DNA from: an uncultured Mediterraneibacter sp.
GTDB taxonomy: Bacteria; Bacillota; Clostridia; Lachnospirales; Lachnospiraceae
NCBI GenBank assembly: GCA_944383695.1
Contig: CALWQP010000003.1
Location: forward strand, 1 to 64,000
Direction: 5' to 3'
DNA length: 64,000 nt
The translations under genes and the position numbers were made by a program. Every line of letters starts with the position of its first letter. Position 1 is the stretch's first letter. Shown here piece by piece: positions 27,166 through 37,200 of the stretch. The notes below the pieces were generated by a model. That model searched no databases. It was not told the DNA's origin and saw nothing but the letters and a program-made list of their open reading frames with translations.

Positions 27166-27642
27166 CTACTTGAATAATTTGTCAGTACTTTCTACCGGCG
27201 TATCCGGAACTCTCTTGATCTCAAGTTCCACGCCCAGATCCTGCAGCTTTTTAAAAGTTGCAACATCATCGTCATCCACAGCAACCGAGGTTGCAACCTG
27301 ACGCTTGCCATCAGCCATGTGCATATTACCGATATTTACCTTCTTGATCGGAACCCCGCCCTCAACAAGCTTGAGCACATCCTGTGGTGATTCGCAGATA
27401 ATCGCAATATGCTGATTCGGAGAAGCTTTGTGGATGATATCGATTGTCTTCTGAATGGTAAAGAACCTTGTCTGCGCATATGCAGGCGCAGCCATGTTCA
27501 TCAAGCTCTGACGGAACTCATCCGCCGCAACCGCATCATTTGCAACAAGCAGAAGGTTAGCGCCTACAACGCCGCACCACTGTGTCGCCACCTGACCGTG
27601 AATCAGACGATTGTCGATTCTTGTCAATCTAATATCTGGCAT
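27166..27642 (-). CDS. PTS mannose-family IIB component
   Basis: A 158-residue cytosolic phosphotransfer protein with the active-site His in LTRIDNRLIHGQVATQW (His15). It receives phosphate from IIA and phosphorylates the incoming sugar. It is the first gene of the operon IIB-IIC-IID-unknown-IIA-agaS-yajC, with AAAGGGGG ahead of its ATG and an activator-type promoter further upstream. Confidence 0.93.
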   Translation of the reverse strand: MPDIRLTRIDNRLIHGQVATQWCGVVGANLLLVANDAVAADEFRQSLMNMAAPAYAQTRFFTIQKTIDIIHKASPNQHIAIICESPQDVLKLVEGGVPIKKVNIGNMHMADGKRQVATSVAVDDDDVATFKKLQDLGVELEIKRVPDTPVESTDKLFK

Positions 27643-27764
27643 GTTCTCATCCCCCTTTCTTTAGGTATTTAGCATTCATCGGACAGGTCAAAGCCTTTCC
27701 CTCATGCTGTTTCAACAAGCACCTTCCGTAAAGATCGCGGAAAGTAAATCTGCTTACAATTGAT

Positions 27765-27823
27765 ATTATAACAAATTTCAAACCGATTAGTTTGCACTTT
27801 TTATGCATCCCTTTGCATTTTTG
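27765..27823 (-). promoter_or_regulatory. PTS operon promoter with paired TGCAAA boxes
   Basis: A minus-strand TATAAT (27765-27770) lacks a recognisable -35 at 17 bp (AAACTA). Directly upstream are two direct repeats, AAAAAGTGCAAA (27791-27802) and CAAAAATGCAAA (27812-27823), spaced 21 bp, about two helical turns. This is typical of AraC-type activation. Confidence 0.6.
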
Positions 27824-28134
27824 GTTATATAATTTTAATAAAAAATATAGGAAAATTTTACTTCTTTCTCACAAAAGTAACAATTTCTTCCTAAAAATAC
27901 CAATTACTTCTGCTCTTTTTGATTTCTCCGCAGTTTTGTTAATGAAAGAGACATTGATCATTCCGATAGACGCCGCTCTTATATAATAACATATTATATA
28001 TAGAAAAGAGAAAGAACTTAAGATGTTTCTCCTTTTTGTTCAATGACAGGCGGCAACGAACACAACCCGGCCACATCACATATGATGTAATGAAGGCAGA
28101 GCTCTCCTTTTACTATATATATGGAGGTAATATC
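27824..28134. other. Intergenic region before the VWA gene
   Basis: AT-rich DNA without a gene I can support. A short palindrome ACATCA-CATA-TGATGT lies at about 28073-28088, shortly before the VWA gene, and could be a regulator site. A clear sigma-A promoter is not evident; TATAAT occurs near 27981. Confidence 0.35.
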
Positions 28135-29517
28135 ATGGGTATTACAAATTCTAACAAACAGATCAGTACAGATCAGATAGACTGTAATGGAACACTGAGG
28201 ATAACACTTGCTCTCTCGGCAGCTCCAGACATTGCGTCCAACCCTGCAGACATCGTGCTGGTCCTCGACCGTTCAGGCAGCATGACAGGTACTCCGCTCG
28301 CTAATATGAAGACCGGAGCCGACACCTTCATCGATATAATTGATGAGGCGACAGACGGCTCACAGGATGGAACGATCGGTTCCGGGAGCCGGATCGGCAT
28401 CGTCAGCTTTTCCGATACCGCCACTGCCGACACCCAGCTCATCACTTCCGTGGCAGCGCTTAAGAGCGCGGTAAGCGGGTTAAACGCAGGCGGCTCCACA
28501 AACCATGCCGACGCCTTTACTAAGGCGGTCCAGCTCTTTGACCCTGCTTCCTCCAATGCCAGAGTGATCGTCATGTTCACGGACGGCAAGACCACCTCCG
28601 GAGTTCCTCCGGCTCCGGTCGCCGCGGCGGCAAGGGCATCAGGCATCATCATCTACTGTATTGGGCTGATCGGAGACGACGGCATTGATATCAGCGTGTT
28701 AAACGACTGGGCGACCGACCCGGACGCCTCTCATGTGGCAGTGACCCCGGATGACGCAGAACTGGAAGATTTATTTGCCGATCTTGCGGCAAACATCTCA
28801 AAACCCGGCGCCACAGACATTGTGATTGATGAGACTGTCAATCCTGATTTCCGTATCACCAGCATGATCCCACCTACCAAAGGCACTGCGATGATGGTCA
28901 GCAATACTGCCCTCCAGTGGAAGATTTCAGAACTGGGCGTATCGGCAAACGAAGGGGCAACCCTTGAATTCTATGTGGAGCACATCGGGCAGAGCACCGG
29001 TACGAAACCTGTCAACGCGTCTATTCTCTATACAGACAGCGAAGGAAATTCCGTTACTTTCCCTGACCCATCCGTATCTGTGGACTGCGGGATCGTAGTA
29101 GATCCAGAGCCTTGCCCGGTACCGGTAAAACTGACAGTCGAAGGATGTCATGATTCTCTTGTGACAGATCTGGGTGATGTCTATCTCGAATCTCCGGGCA
29201 GGATCGTCCAGCTCGACGTGACAGTCAAAAACGTGTGTCCTCACAAGCGTGTGGCGCTGGCTGTCATACTCACAGAGGTGGATTCCTACGGAGAGGAACA
29301 TCAGCGGGGCCTGAAGACGATCACTGTCCCGGCGCACAACTCGTCCGGCTGCCGTGATATTCTTGTAAAATGCATTAAATTCATACTCCCCGAAGACTTA
29401 AACGTCTCCGTGCCGTATCCGACAGGCATATGCAGCCCGAGAAATCTGAAGGTTCGTGTTTTTGCCCACAATATTGATACAGATTTCCGATGCTGCGAGA
29501 AAACTGTAACTGTATAG
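28135..29517 (+). CDS. VWA-domain protein with Cys-rich C-terminal domain, no signal peptide
   Basis: The N-terminal half (about residues 35-225) is a von Willebrand A domain with a complete metal site: VLVLDRSGSMTG, the Thr-like GGSTNHADAF and MFTDGKTTS. A middle beta-rich segment follows (about 230-320), then a domain with at least nine Cys (CPVPVKLTVEGCHDS to RCCEKTVTV). No signal peptide, anchor or sorting motif is visible, so export by a known route is not indicated. The ATG seven bases after GGAGG is chosen over an upstream frame. Spore-coat or surface assembly is possible; function is unknown. Confidence 0.78.
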   Translation: MGITNSNKQISTDQIDCNGTLRITLALSAAPDIASNPADIVLVLDRSGSMTGTPLANMKTGADTFIDIIDEATDGSQDGTIGSGSRIGIVSFSDTATADTQLITSVAALKSAVSGLNAGGSTNHADAFTKAVQLFDPASSNARVIVMFTDGKTTSGVPPAPVAAAARASGIIIYCIGLIGDDGIDISVLNDWATDPDASHVAVTPDDAELEDLFADLAANISKPGATDIVIDETVNPDFRITSMIPPTKGTAMMVSNTALQWKISELGVSANEGATLEFYVEHIGQSTGTKPVNASILYTDSEGNSVTFPDPSVSVDCGIVVDPEPCPVPVKLTVEGCHDSLVTDLGDVYLESPGRIVQLDVTVKNVCPHKRVALAVILTEVDSYGEEHQRGLKTITVPAHNSSGCRDILVKCIKFILPEDLNVSVPYPTGICSPRNLKVRVFAHNIDTDFRCCEKTVTV

Positions 29518-29568
29518 ACTTCTCTTCACTATTGAATGTATTCATGAGGTGTCTTCAGACTGAGAGAA

Positions 29569-29595
29569 GGGCTGCCGCTCATATTGCGGCAGCCC
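29569..29595 (+). terminator. Hairpin after the VWA gene
   Basis: GGGCTGCCGC and GCGGCAGCCC with a 7-base loop form a very stable stem, followed only by a weak pyrimidine tract (TGCATCCTTTCC). Confidence 0.6.
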
Positions 29596-29638
29596 TGCAT
29601 CCTTTCCATTATGTTTATGCATAACACAGAATAAAATT

Positions 29639-29728
29639 TGCATTTTTATTCACTATTTGTATATTTTTTGCATAAACATTAATTTTTTATAATTTTCTCT
29701 TGCATAATTATAAGTTGTGGTGTATAGT
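29639..29728 (+). promoter_or_regulatory. argG promoter and ARG boxes
   Basis: TTGCAT (29700-29705) and TATAGT (29723-29728) are 17 bp apart. TGCATTTTTATTCA at 29639-29652 fits the ARG-box pattern exactly, and a half-matching box TGCATAATTATAAG overlaps the -35. Two boxes about 60 bp apart suggest arginine-dependent repression by ArgR, with DNA looping possible. Confidence 0.7.
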
Positions 29729-29825
29729 AATTTCTAGCCTGCTAAAGCGGCACATAGAATCTGGTTTCCGCTCTGCTCTGGCATGTCGGAAAAACGAATA
29801 AAAATACATTCAGGAGGCAATTGAA

Positions 29826-31058
29826 ATGAGTAAAGAAAAAGTTGTATTAGCGTATTCAGGCGGTCTTGACACTACTGCCATCATCCCATGGCTGAAGGAA
29901 AACTTCGGTTACGACGTCATCTGCTGCTGCATTGACTGCGGGCAGGCCGAGGAACTGGACGGCCTTGATGAAAGAGCCAAACTTTCAGGAGCTTCCAAAT
30001 TATACATCGAAAACATCGTTGACGAATTCTGCGACGACTATATCATGCCATGCGTGAAGGCAGGCGCTGTGTACGAGAACAAATATCTTCTCGGTACATC
30101 CATGGCGCGTCCGGTCATCGCCAAGAGGCTGGTAGAGATTGCCCGCAAAGAAGGCGCTGTAGCCATCTGTCACGGCGCTACCGGAAAAGGAAATGACCAG
30201 ATCCGCTTTGAGCTCACCATCAAGGCGCTGGCGCCGGATATTAAGATCATCGCTCCCTGGCGTATGACAGACGTATGGACCATGCAGTCCCGGGAAGATG
30301 AGATCGAGTACTGCCGTCAGCACGGCATTGATCTTCCGTTCGACGCAAAACACAGTTACAGCCGTGACCGCAACCTGTGGCATATCAGCCATGAGGGACT
30401 GGAGCTGGAGGACCCGGCAAACGAGCCTAATTATGACGATCTTCTCGTTCTCGGCGTAACACCTGAGAAGGCACCGGATAAAGGCGAATATGTGACAATG
30501 ACATTTGAATCGGGCATTCCGAAGAGCATCAACGGCAGGGAAATGAAAGTATCGGATATCATTAAAGAACTGAACACTCTCGGCGGAAAGCACGGCATCG
30601 GCATCATCGATATCGTCGAGAACCGCGTTGTCGGCATGAAGTCACGCGGAGTGTATGAGACGCCGGGCGGAACGATCCTCATGGAAGCACACCAGCAGCT
30701 CGAGGAACTGGTGCTCGACCGCGCTACATACGAAGTAAAGAAAGACCTTGGGAATAAATTCGCCCAGATCGTATATGAAGGAAAGTGGTTCACACCGCTG
30801 CGAGAGGCAATCCAGGCATTCGTTGACGTGACACAGAAATACGTGACCGGCGAAGTGAAGTTCAGGCTCTACAAAGGAAATATCATCCGCGCAGGTGAGA
30901 CTTCCCCATATTCACTGTACAGCGAGTCTCTGGCAAGTTTCACGACAGGCGAGCTCTACGACCACCACGACGCCGACGGCTTCATCAATCTGTTCGGTCT
31001 GCCGCTTAAAGTCCGCGCCATGAAGATGCAGGAGCTTAACAATCAGAATAATCATTGA
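29826..31058 (+). CDS. argG: Argininosuccinate synthase
   Basis: ArgG joins citrulline and aspartate using ATP, the penultimate arginine step. The P-loop-like start [35 protein letters not shown] and the substrate region [14 protein letters not shown] are all present. It has 410 residues. argH does not follow, so argininosuccinate lyase and ornithine carbamoyltransferase are encoded outside the window. A strong terminator follows. Confidence 0.96.
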   Translation: MSKEKVVLAYSGGLDTTAIIPWLKENFGYDVICCCIDCGQAEELDGLDERAKLSGASKLYIENIVDEFCDDYIMPCVKAGAVYENKYLLGTSMARPVIAKRLVEIARKEGAVAICHGATGKGNDQIRFELTIKALAPDIKIIAPWRMTDVWTMQSREDEIEYCRQHGIDLPFDAKHSYSRDRNLWHISHEGLELEDPANEPNYDDLLVLGVTPEKAPDKGEYVTMTFESGIPKSINGREMKVSDIIKELNTLGGKHGIGIIDIVENRVVGMKSRGVYETPGGTILMEAHQQLEELVLDRATYEVKKDLGNKFAQIVYEGKWFTPLREAIQAFVDVTQKYVTGEVKFRLYKGNIIRAGETSPYSLYSESLASFTTGELYDHHDADGFINLFGLPLKVRAMKMQELNNQNNH

Positions 31059-31064
31059 TCAGAA

Positions 31065-31132
31065 AAAGGCCTATAACATTCCTGCCTGCCATCCCTAAAA
31101 GGTTGGCAGGCAGGATTGCTGTAAGCCTTTAT
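31065..31132. terminator. Two-way terminator between argG and the ABC operon
   Basis: CCTGCCTGCCA and TGGCAGGCAGG form a long stem, enclosed by outer AAAGGC/GCCTTT arms, between convergent genes. Confidence 0.85.
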
Positions 31133-31156
31133 TTCATATTATCTCAGAATTGCATA

Positions 31157-31960
31157 TTATCCCAGCATCATTCTGTCATTAGCGAATTCATCACCGCTGG
31201 CTTCTTCAAACTTTGCCAGCAGATCCGAAACATGGAGCTTCTTCTTCTCTTCTCCCGACACATCATAGATAATACGTCCCTCATGCATCATGATAAGCCG
31301 GTTGCCGTGAGCGATCGCATCCTTCATATTATGCGTCACCATCATAGCTGTCAGGCCGTGCTCCACAATAATTTTATCCGAAATCTCCAGTACTTTTGAA
31401 GCAGTCTTGGGATCCAGAGCTGCCGTGTGCTCATCAAGGAGCAGAAGCTTCGGTTTTCTGGCCGCCGCCATAAGAAGTGTGATCGCCTGTCTCTGTCCTC
31501 CCGACAGAAGGCCGACCTTGGAGGAAAGTCTGTCCTCAAGACCAAGATTCAGCTCTCCAAGCTGCCGCCTGTACTCTTCCCGCTCCTTTTTCGCAATCCC
31601 CCATCGCAGTCCCCTGTGCGCTCCGCGCCTTGACGCGATGGCCATATTTTCTTCTATGGACATAGTCGCTGCGGTTCCCGTCATAGGATCCTGGAAAACG
31701 CGTCCCAGATAAACTGCTCTTTTATGCTCCGAAAGCCTGGTGATATCTGTGCCGTCCACAATGATCTGTCCCTCATCCACATACCATGCTCCTGCAATGG
31801 CATTGAGCGTTGTAGACTTTCCAGCGCCGTTTCCTCCGATGATCGTCACAAAATCTCCGGAAGCCAAATTCAGATCCACCCCATTAAGAGCCCTCTTCTC
31901 ATTGATCGTTCCCTTGTTAAAGGTCTTGCTGATATTTTTGATTTCAAGCATATATCCCAT
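31157..31960 (-). CDS. ABC transporter ATP-binding protein (TrpZ-like)
   Basis: A 267-residue ATPase with Walker A IGGNGAGKSTTLNAI, the signature LLSGGQRQAITLLMA, Walker B LLLLDEHTAALDP and the H-loop VTHNM. The Q-loop region reads LGRVFQDPMTG. It is of the type paired with PF04392-like binding proteins. Together with the permease 3 bp upstream and the lipoprotein it forms a complete importer. Confidence 0.9.
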   Translation of the reverse strand: MGYMLEIKNISKTFNKGTINEKRALNGVDLNLASGDFVTIIGGNGAGKSTTLNAIAGAWYVDEGQIIVDGTDITRLSEHKRAVYLGRVFQDPMTGTAATMSIEENMAIASRRGAHRGLRWGIAKKEREEYRRQLGELNLGLEDRLSSKVGLLSGGQRQAITLLMAAARKPKLLLLDEHTAALDPKTASKVLEISDKIIVEHGLTAMMVTHNMKDAIAHGNRLIMMHEGRIIYDVSGEEKKKLHVSDLLAKFEEASGDEFANDRMMLG

Positions 31961-31963
31961 ATC

Positions 31964-32908
31964 CTACGCCCCCTTTCTCACTGCCCTGCGTCCTTTCAGA
32001 TAGGGGACTGCCAGAAATACTGCAACTACAAGTGCAGAGAACAGTTTCATATAATCTGAAGGCATCTTAAGCCACAGTACCAGTGCATAAGCCACATAAT
32101 ACAGGATTGCTCCGATGAATACCGCTGCCAGAGTGTAGGCAAACGCGATCCGCTTCCCTGCGCACAGTTTTCCGAAGATGACTTCACTGATGATCACAGC
32201 GGCCAGACCGATGACGATCGCTCCGCGTCCCATATTCACATCGGCGGCGCCCTGGTACTGTGCAAGAACGCCTCCACACAGTCCTACCAGACCGTTAGAG
32301 ATCATCAGGGCGAGGACCTTTGTATAATTCGTATTGATTCCCTGTGCCCTGGCCATCTGCGGATTACACCCTGTTGCTCGTATCGCTGCTCCTGTCTCGG
32401 TCCCGAAGAACCAGTACACGATGCCTACCAGAATCAGGCAGAACAGTATCAGTTTGAGGAAAAAGAACGCGCTGTCACCTCCTGTAACATAGCGTGAGGA
32501 TGCAACCAGCCCCTGCTGCGTCAGACTGATTCCCTGATTGGATTTCCCCATGATTCCCAGATTGACCGAATAGAGCGAAACCTGCGTGAGAATGCTGGCC
32601 AGAATTCCGGGAATTCCGAGCAGGGTGTGGAAAATTCCCGTAACTAATCCTGCGGCCATCCCTGCCAGCACAGAAAAGACCAGCGCCAGAGCCGGACTCA
32701 TTCCCCCCTGTATGAGCATCACTGCCACTGCGGCGCCCGTTGCAAGGGAGCCGTCTACTGTCAGATCCGCAAAGTCAAGGATCCGAAATGTAATATAAAC
32801 TCCAAGTGCCATGAACCCCCATATGATGCCCTGCGCCGCCGTTCCCGGCATAGCGCGTAAAAGAGCCAGAGGGTCAAGAGACATAAAATAGTCTGCTATC
32901 ATTTTCAT
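31964..32908 (-). CDS. ABC transporter permease (TrpY-like)
   Basis: A 314-residue membrane protein with about nine helices, of the branched-chain-like permease type. Recognisable segments are GIIWGFMALGVYITFRILD near the start, ATGCNPQMARAQGINT (the cytosolic coupling loop) and SNGLVGLCGGVLAQYQG. It lies between the binding protein and ATPase genes with very short gaps, so all three are cotranscribed. Confidence 0.9.
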   Translation of the reverse strand: MKMIADYFMSLDPLALLRAMPGTAAQGIIWGFMALGVYITFRILDFADLTVDGSLATGAAVAVMLIQGGMSPALALVFSVLAGMAAGLVTGIFHTLLGIPGILASILTQVSLYSVNLGIMGKSNQGISLTQQGLVASSRYVTGGDSAFFFLKLILFCLILVGIVYWFFGTETGAAIRATGCNPQMARAQGINTNYTKVLALMISNGLVGLCGGVLAQYQGAADVNMGRGAIVIGLAAVIISEVIFGKLCAGKRIAFAYTLAAVFIGAILYYVAYALVLWLKMPSDYMKLFSALVVAVFLAVPYLKGRRAVRKGA

Positions 32909-32923
32909 CTCTGCCTTTCATTT

Positions 32924-33922
32924 TTATTCTGTAGCGATCGCTTCATATCCTTCCGGAATAGTGATCCCCAGTTCCTCACATATAGCCGGATTGTACATCT
33001 TCGTCACCTGAGAAGCGGTTTCCACCTCCATAGTGGTGATGTCAGCACCTTCGGCAAGGATCTCATAAGCCATCTCGCCTGCCCGGTATCCGATATCATA
33101 GTAGTCAATTGACAGTGTGGCAATACCGCAGCCGCTGCAGATCCCCTGCTCACCAGCAATTATCGGCACTCCTGCCGGAAGGCAGATATTGTTGATGATC
33201 TGTGTATTTGAAGCCATAGTATTATCTGTCGGAATGTAGATCGCATCACATTCACTTACCGCATTCGTAACGACAGACTGAATCTCATTGGAATCTGCCG
33301 CAGTGTACTCCTTGTACTCAATACCATCCTTCTTCAGTTCCGCCTCAAAAAGTTCCGCCTGATATTTTGAGTTTGATTCTGCAGAGCAGTACAGGATGCC
33401 TACTGTCTTTACATCCGGAAGGAGCTCGATAAGCATATCCTCCTGTTCCTCAATCGGAGCCAGATCGCTTGTACCGGAGATATTGACTCCGGTAGCTCCG
33501 GTCCAGTCACTGATACCGAGGGCAGTTGCAAAATCCGTAACAGATGTTCCCAGGATCGGGATATTTGCGGTCGCCTGAGCCGCTGTCTGGAGCGGGAGCG
33601 TCGCGTTTGCAAGGATCAGATCTACGTCAGATGAAATAAAATTATTGATGATCGTAGAACACATCGTCTGCTCTCCCTGTGCATTCTGCACATCAAACTG
33701 CACATTCTCTTCACCGAACTTCTCCTTACACGCATCCTGGAATCCCTGTGTCGCGGCATCCAGAGCCGGATGCTCCATCTGCTGGCAGAGGCCGATTGTA
33801 TATTTTCCGTCCGAACCGCCGCTTTCTGATGATCCTGTGCCTGATTGGCTGCTTCCACATGCTGCCAGAGACGCGGTCATACTCGCTGCTGTTAAAATTG
33901 CTGCTGCCTTTTTTAATTTCAT
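32924..33922 (-). CDS. ABC transporter substrate-binding lipoprotein (TrpX-like)
   Basis: A lipoprotein of 332 residues with lipobox SLAACGSS (Cys22) and a Ser/Gly linker. The body is a periplasmic-binding fold of the ABC_sub_bind type: YTIGLCQQMEHPALDA, TANIPILGTSVTDFATALG, LLPDVKTVGILYCSAES, AIYIPTDNTMASN. In Firmicutes such systems are often tryptophan (TrpXYZ) importers. No T-box or Trp-linked gene is next to it, so the substrate remains an inference. Confidence 0.88.
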   Translation of the reverse strand: MKLKKAAAILTAASMTASLAACGSSQSGTGSSESGGSDGKYTIGLCQQMEHPALDAATQGFQDACKEKFGEENVQFDVQNAQGEQTMCSTIINNFISSDVDLILANATLPLQTAAQATANIPILGTSVTDFATALGISDWTGATGVNISGTSDLAPIEEQEDMLIELLPDVKTVGILYCSAESNSKYQAELFEAELKKDGIEYKEYTAADSNEIQSVVTNAVSECDAIYIPTDNTMASNTQIINNICLPAGVPIIAGEQGICSGCGIATLSIDYYDIGYRAGEMAYEILAEGADITTMEVETASQVTKMYNPAICEELGITIPEGYEAIATE

Positions 33923-33994
33923 GATTCATTCCTCCCTGTTTACTTCTACAAGACAAAGCGTTGCGCTTTAAAGCGACAAAGTATTATGAGTGAA

Positions 33995-34023
33995 ATTATA
34001 CTACTGAACTTATCATAAGTCAA
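33995..34023 (-). promoter_or_regulatory. Promoter of the ABC transporter operon
   Basis: TTGACT (34018-34023) and TATAAT (33995-34000) on the minus strand are 17 bp apart. A small hairpin AAAGCG/CGCTTT follows in the leader. Confidence 0.75.
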
Positions 34024-34118
34024 ATTCTTTTTCTGCTATAACTCGTTTTCTGTTATAATCCCTTTTCACTAATAATCTGTTTGTTTTTTCTGTATACGCC
34101 TTCTCCCTTTCCATCTGA

Positions 34119-34259
34119 GAAAAAATCAGCCAGGACAGAGATTTCTATCAAAGGCCGCAGAGCAGCACCGGCACTTGGGCTGGTTCCATTGCAGCCCTAT
34201 GTACCGCTACGCCGCGGCCCGGGCGCAAGCGCGCCTGGGATTGAAACCTCTGTCCTGGC
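34119..34259 (-). ncRNA. Structured RNA candidate downstream of carB
   Basis: Perfect 12-bp arms GCCAGGACAGAG (34129-34140 on the plus strand) and CTCTGTCCTGGC (34248-34259) enclose a 107-base GC-rich interior and are followed, on the minus strand, by TGATTTTTTC. Inside are several further helices: GGGCTG/CAGCCC (about 34177-34197), GGCGC/GCGCC (about 34222-34235), CCGC/GCGG near 34205, and a longer GGCCGC/GCGGCC pairing; TTTC/GAAA extends the outer stem. This is far more than a simple terminator. It starts 14 bp after the carB stop. It matches no RNA family I can name; a MITE-like repeat is the main alternative. Confidence 0.5.
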
Positions 34260-34273
34260 GGACGATTATCTCA

Positions 34274-37200
34274 CTACACCGTCGCGATATCAATCAATGT
34301 AAGTTTCTTTATATCTGTATTCTCAAGACTTGTGATCAGAGCCTCTGCCGTATCGATCGCCGTCAGCACGTTCACGCCCGTCTCAATCGCATTTCTTCTG
34401 ATGACAAATCCATCCCTGGAGTGCTCTGCTCCCTGTGCCGGGATATCGATGACAAGATCGATCTTGTGTCCCAAAATGAGGTCAAGAAGGTTCGGAGACT
34501 CCTGCTCTATCTTGCGGACCGGCGTTGCCTTCACGCCTGCCGCGTTCAGCGCGCGCGCTGTTCCGCTGGTGGCAAAGATATGGTAGCCGACAGCCTCAAA
34601 CCTGCGCCCGATCTCCACTGCCTCCGGCTGATCCTCATCGCGGACCGTCATGATCATGTTCTTGAACTTGGGCAGCTTGATGCCTGCGCCGAGGAACGCT
34701 TTGTACAGCGCCTCATCAAATGTCTTCGCGATGCCAAGGCACTCGCCTGTGGACTTCATCTCCGGCCCAAGGCTGATGTCAGCGCCGCGGATCTTCTCAA
34801 AGGAGAATACCGGCATCTTGACCGCCACATAATCCGCCTCCGGCTGAAGTCCCGGTGTATATCCCAGTTCCTTTATCTTCTTTCCGATGATGACCTGAGT
34901 TGCCAGCGGCACGATCGGGATGCCTGTCACCTTGCTGATGTACGGCACAGTACGGCTGGATCTTGGATTGACCTCGATCACATATACATCGTCCTCTCCG
35001 CAGACAATGAACTGGATGTTGATCATACCGATGACATGGAGAGATTTTGCAAGGCGTCTTGTGTATTCGGCAATCTTCGCCTTTGCTCCCTCTGTCAGGC
35101 TCTGCGCCGGATAAACGGAGATACTGTCTCCGGAATGGATTCCCGCGCGCTCGATGTGCTCCATGATACCCGGGATAAGGATGTCTGTCCCATCACACAC
35201 CGCATCTACCTCAATCTCCTTGCCCTGGAGATATTTATCCACGAGGATCGGGTGATCCTGCGCGATCCGGTTAATGATGCCGATGAACTGGTCGACGTCA
35301 TTGTCATTGATGGCAATCTGCATGCCCTGTCCGCCAAGCACGTAAGAAGGACGCACCAGCACCGGATAGCCGAGCCGGTTTGCCACCTCTTTCGCTTCCT
35401 CCGCAGTAAATACGGTTCCTCCGGTGGGACGCGGGATCTCGCACTCTTCCAGGATTTCGTCGAAGAGTTCCCTGTCCTCTGCCTTGTCCACATTCTCCGC
35501 AGATGTTCCGAGAATCGGCACTCCCATCTTCATGAGCGCCTCTGTCAGCTTGATGGCTGTCTGTCCGCCAAACTGTACCACAGCGCCGTCGGGCTTCTCG
35601 ATGTCAACGATGCTCTCCACATCTTCCGGCGTGAGAGGCTCGAAGTACAGCTTGTCTGCAATGTCAAAATCCGTACTTACAGTCTCCGGGTTATTGTTGA
35701 CGATGATCGTCTCATACCCTTCTTTAGAGAATGCCCAAGTACAGTGCACGGAACAGAAGTCGAACTCGATTCCCTGTCCGATACGGATCGGTCCTGAGCC
35801 GAGGACAAGGACTTTTTTCTTGTCTTTTGTCTCTTCCACTTCATTCTCACTGCCGTATACAGAGTAATAGTACGGCGTCTCTGCCGCAAACTCTGCCGCA
35901 CAGGTGTCAACAATCTTGTACGCTGCCACAATTCCGTTCTCATGGCGCATATCGTGGATTTCCCGCTCGCTCTTTCCTGTCAGGCGTGCGATCACATTGT
36001 CCGGAAACTCAATGCGTTTCGCTTCTTTCAAGAGCTCCGGTGTAAGCTCCTGGCTTTTAAGCGCATTCTCCATCTCCACGATGATGGCAAATTTATCGAT
36101 AAACCAGCGGTCAATCCTGGTGATATTGAAAATGGTATCGTAATCAACGCCCCTGCGGATTGCCTCTGCGATCCTCCAGATCCTCATGTCATCCACGATG
36201 GCCATCTGTTCCATAAGATCATCCATAGAAAGCCCTGTGAAATCATAGGACATCAGGCTGTCCACATGCTGTTCCAGAGAACGGATAGCCTTCATGAGCG
36301 CACCCTCAAAATTGTCACAGATACTCATGACCTCTCCGGTGGCCTTCATCTGAGTCGTCAGCGTCCTCTTCGCGCTGATGAACTTGTCAAACGGCAGACG
36401 CGGAAGCTTTACGACCACATAGTCCAGCATGGGCTCAAAGCTTGCGTATGTCTTCTGCGTGATGGCGTTCTTGATCTCATCCAGCGTGTATCCCAGAGCA
36501 ATCTTTGCCGCCACCTTGGCGATCGGGTATCCTGTCGCCTTGGACGCCAGCGCGGAAGAACGGCTTACGCGGGGATTCACCTCGATGACACAGTACTCAA
36601 AGGATTCCGGGTTCAGCGCATACTGCACGTTGCATCCTCCGGTGATGTTCAGCTCGCTGATGATGTTCAGCGCGGAGGCACGGAGCATCTGGTACTCCTT
36701 GTCGCCCAGCGTCTGAGACGGCGCCACAACGATGGAATCTCCTGTATGCACGCCCACCGGGTCAATATTTTCCATATTACAAACTGTGATGCAGTTTCCG
36801 GCGCTGTCCCGCATCACCTCATACTCGATTTCTTTCCAGCCTGCGATGCAGCGCTCTACGAGAACCTGCCCCACACGAGAGAGCCTCAGACCGTTCTCCA
36901 GTATCTCCACGAGCTGTTGGGAATCATGGGCGATACCACCGCCGCTTCCTCCCAGTGTGTACGCAGGACGAAGCACCACCGGATATCCGATCTTGTTGGC
37001 AAACGCAAGGCCGTCCTCCACATTTTCCACGACAAGGGACGCTGCCACCGGCTCTCCGATCTTCTCCATTGTCGCCTTGAACTCCAGACGGTCCTCCGCC
37101 TTCCTGATCGTCTCAGATGTGGTTCCGATCAGGCGGACTCCATTTTCCTTGAGGAATCCCGCCTCTTCCAGCTCCATAGCCAGGTTCAGTCCCGCCTGTC

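Noticed and set aside
34236-34247. ATTGAAAC, like the end of some CRISPR repeats
   Set aside because: Single occurrence without spacers; it is part of the structured RNA stem region.
34119-34259. 6S RNA, tmRNA, SRP RNA or retron RNA as identity of the structured element
   Set aside because: No tRNA-like or SRP loop sequences, the fold differs from the long 6S hairpin, and no reverse transcriptase is near.
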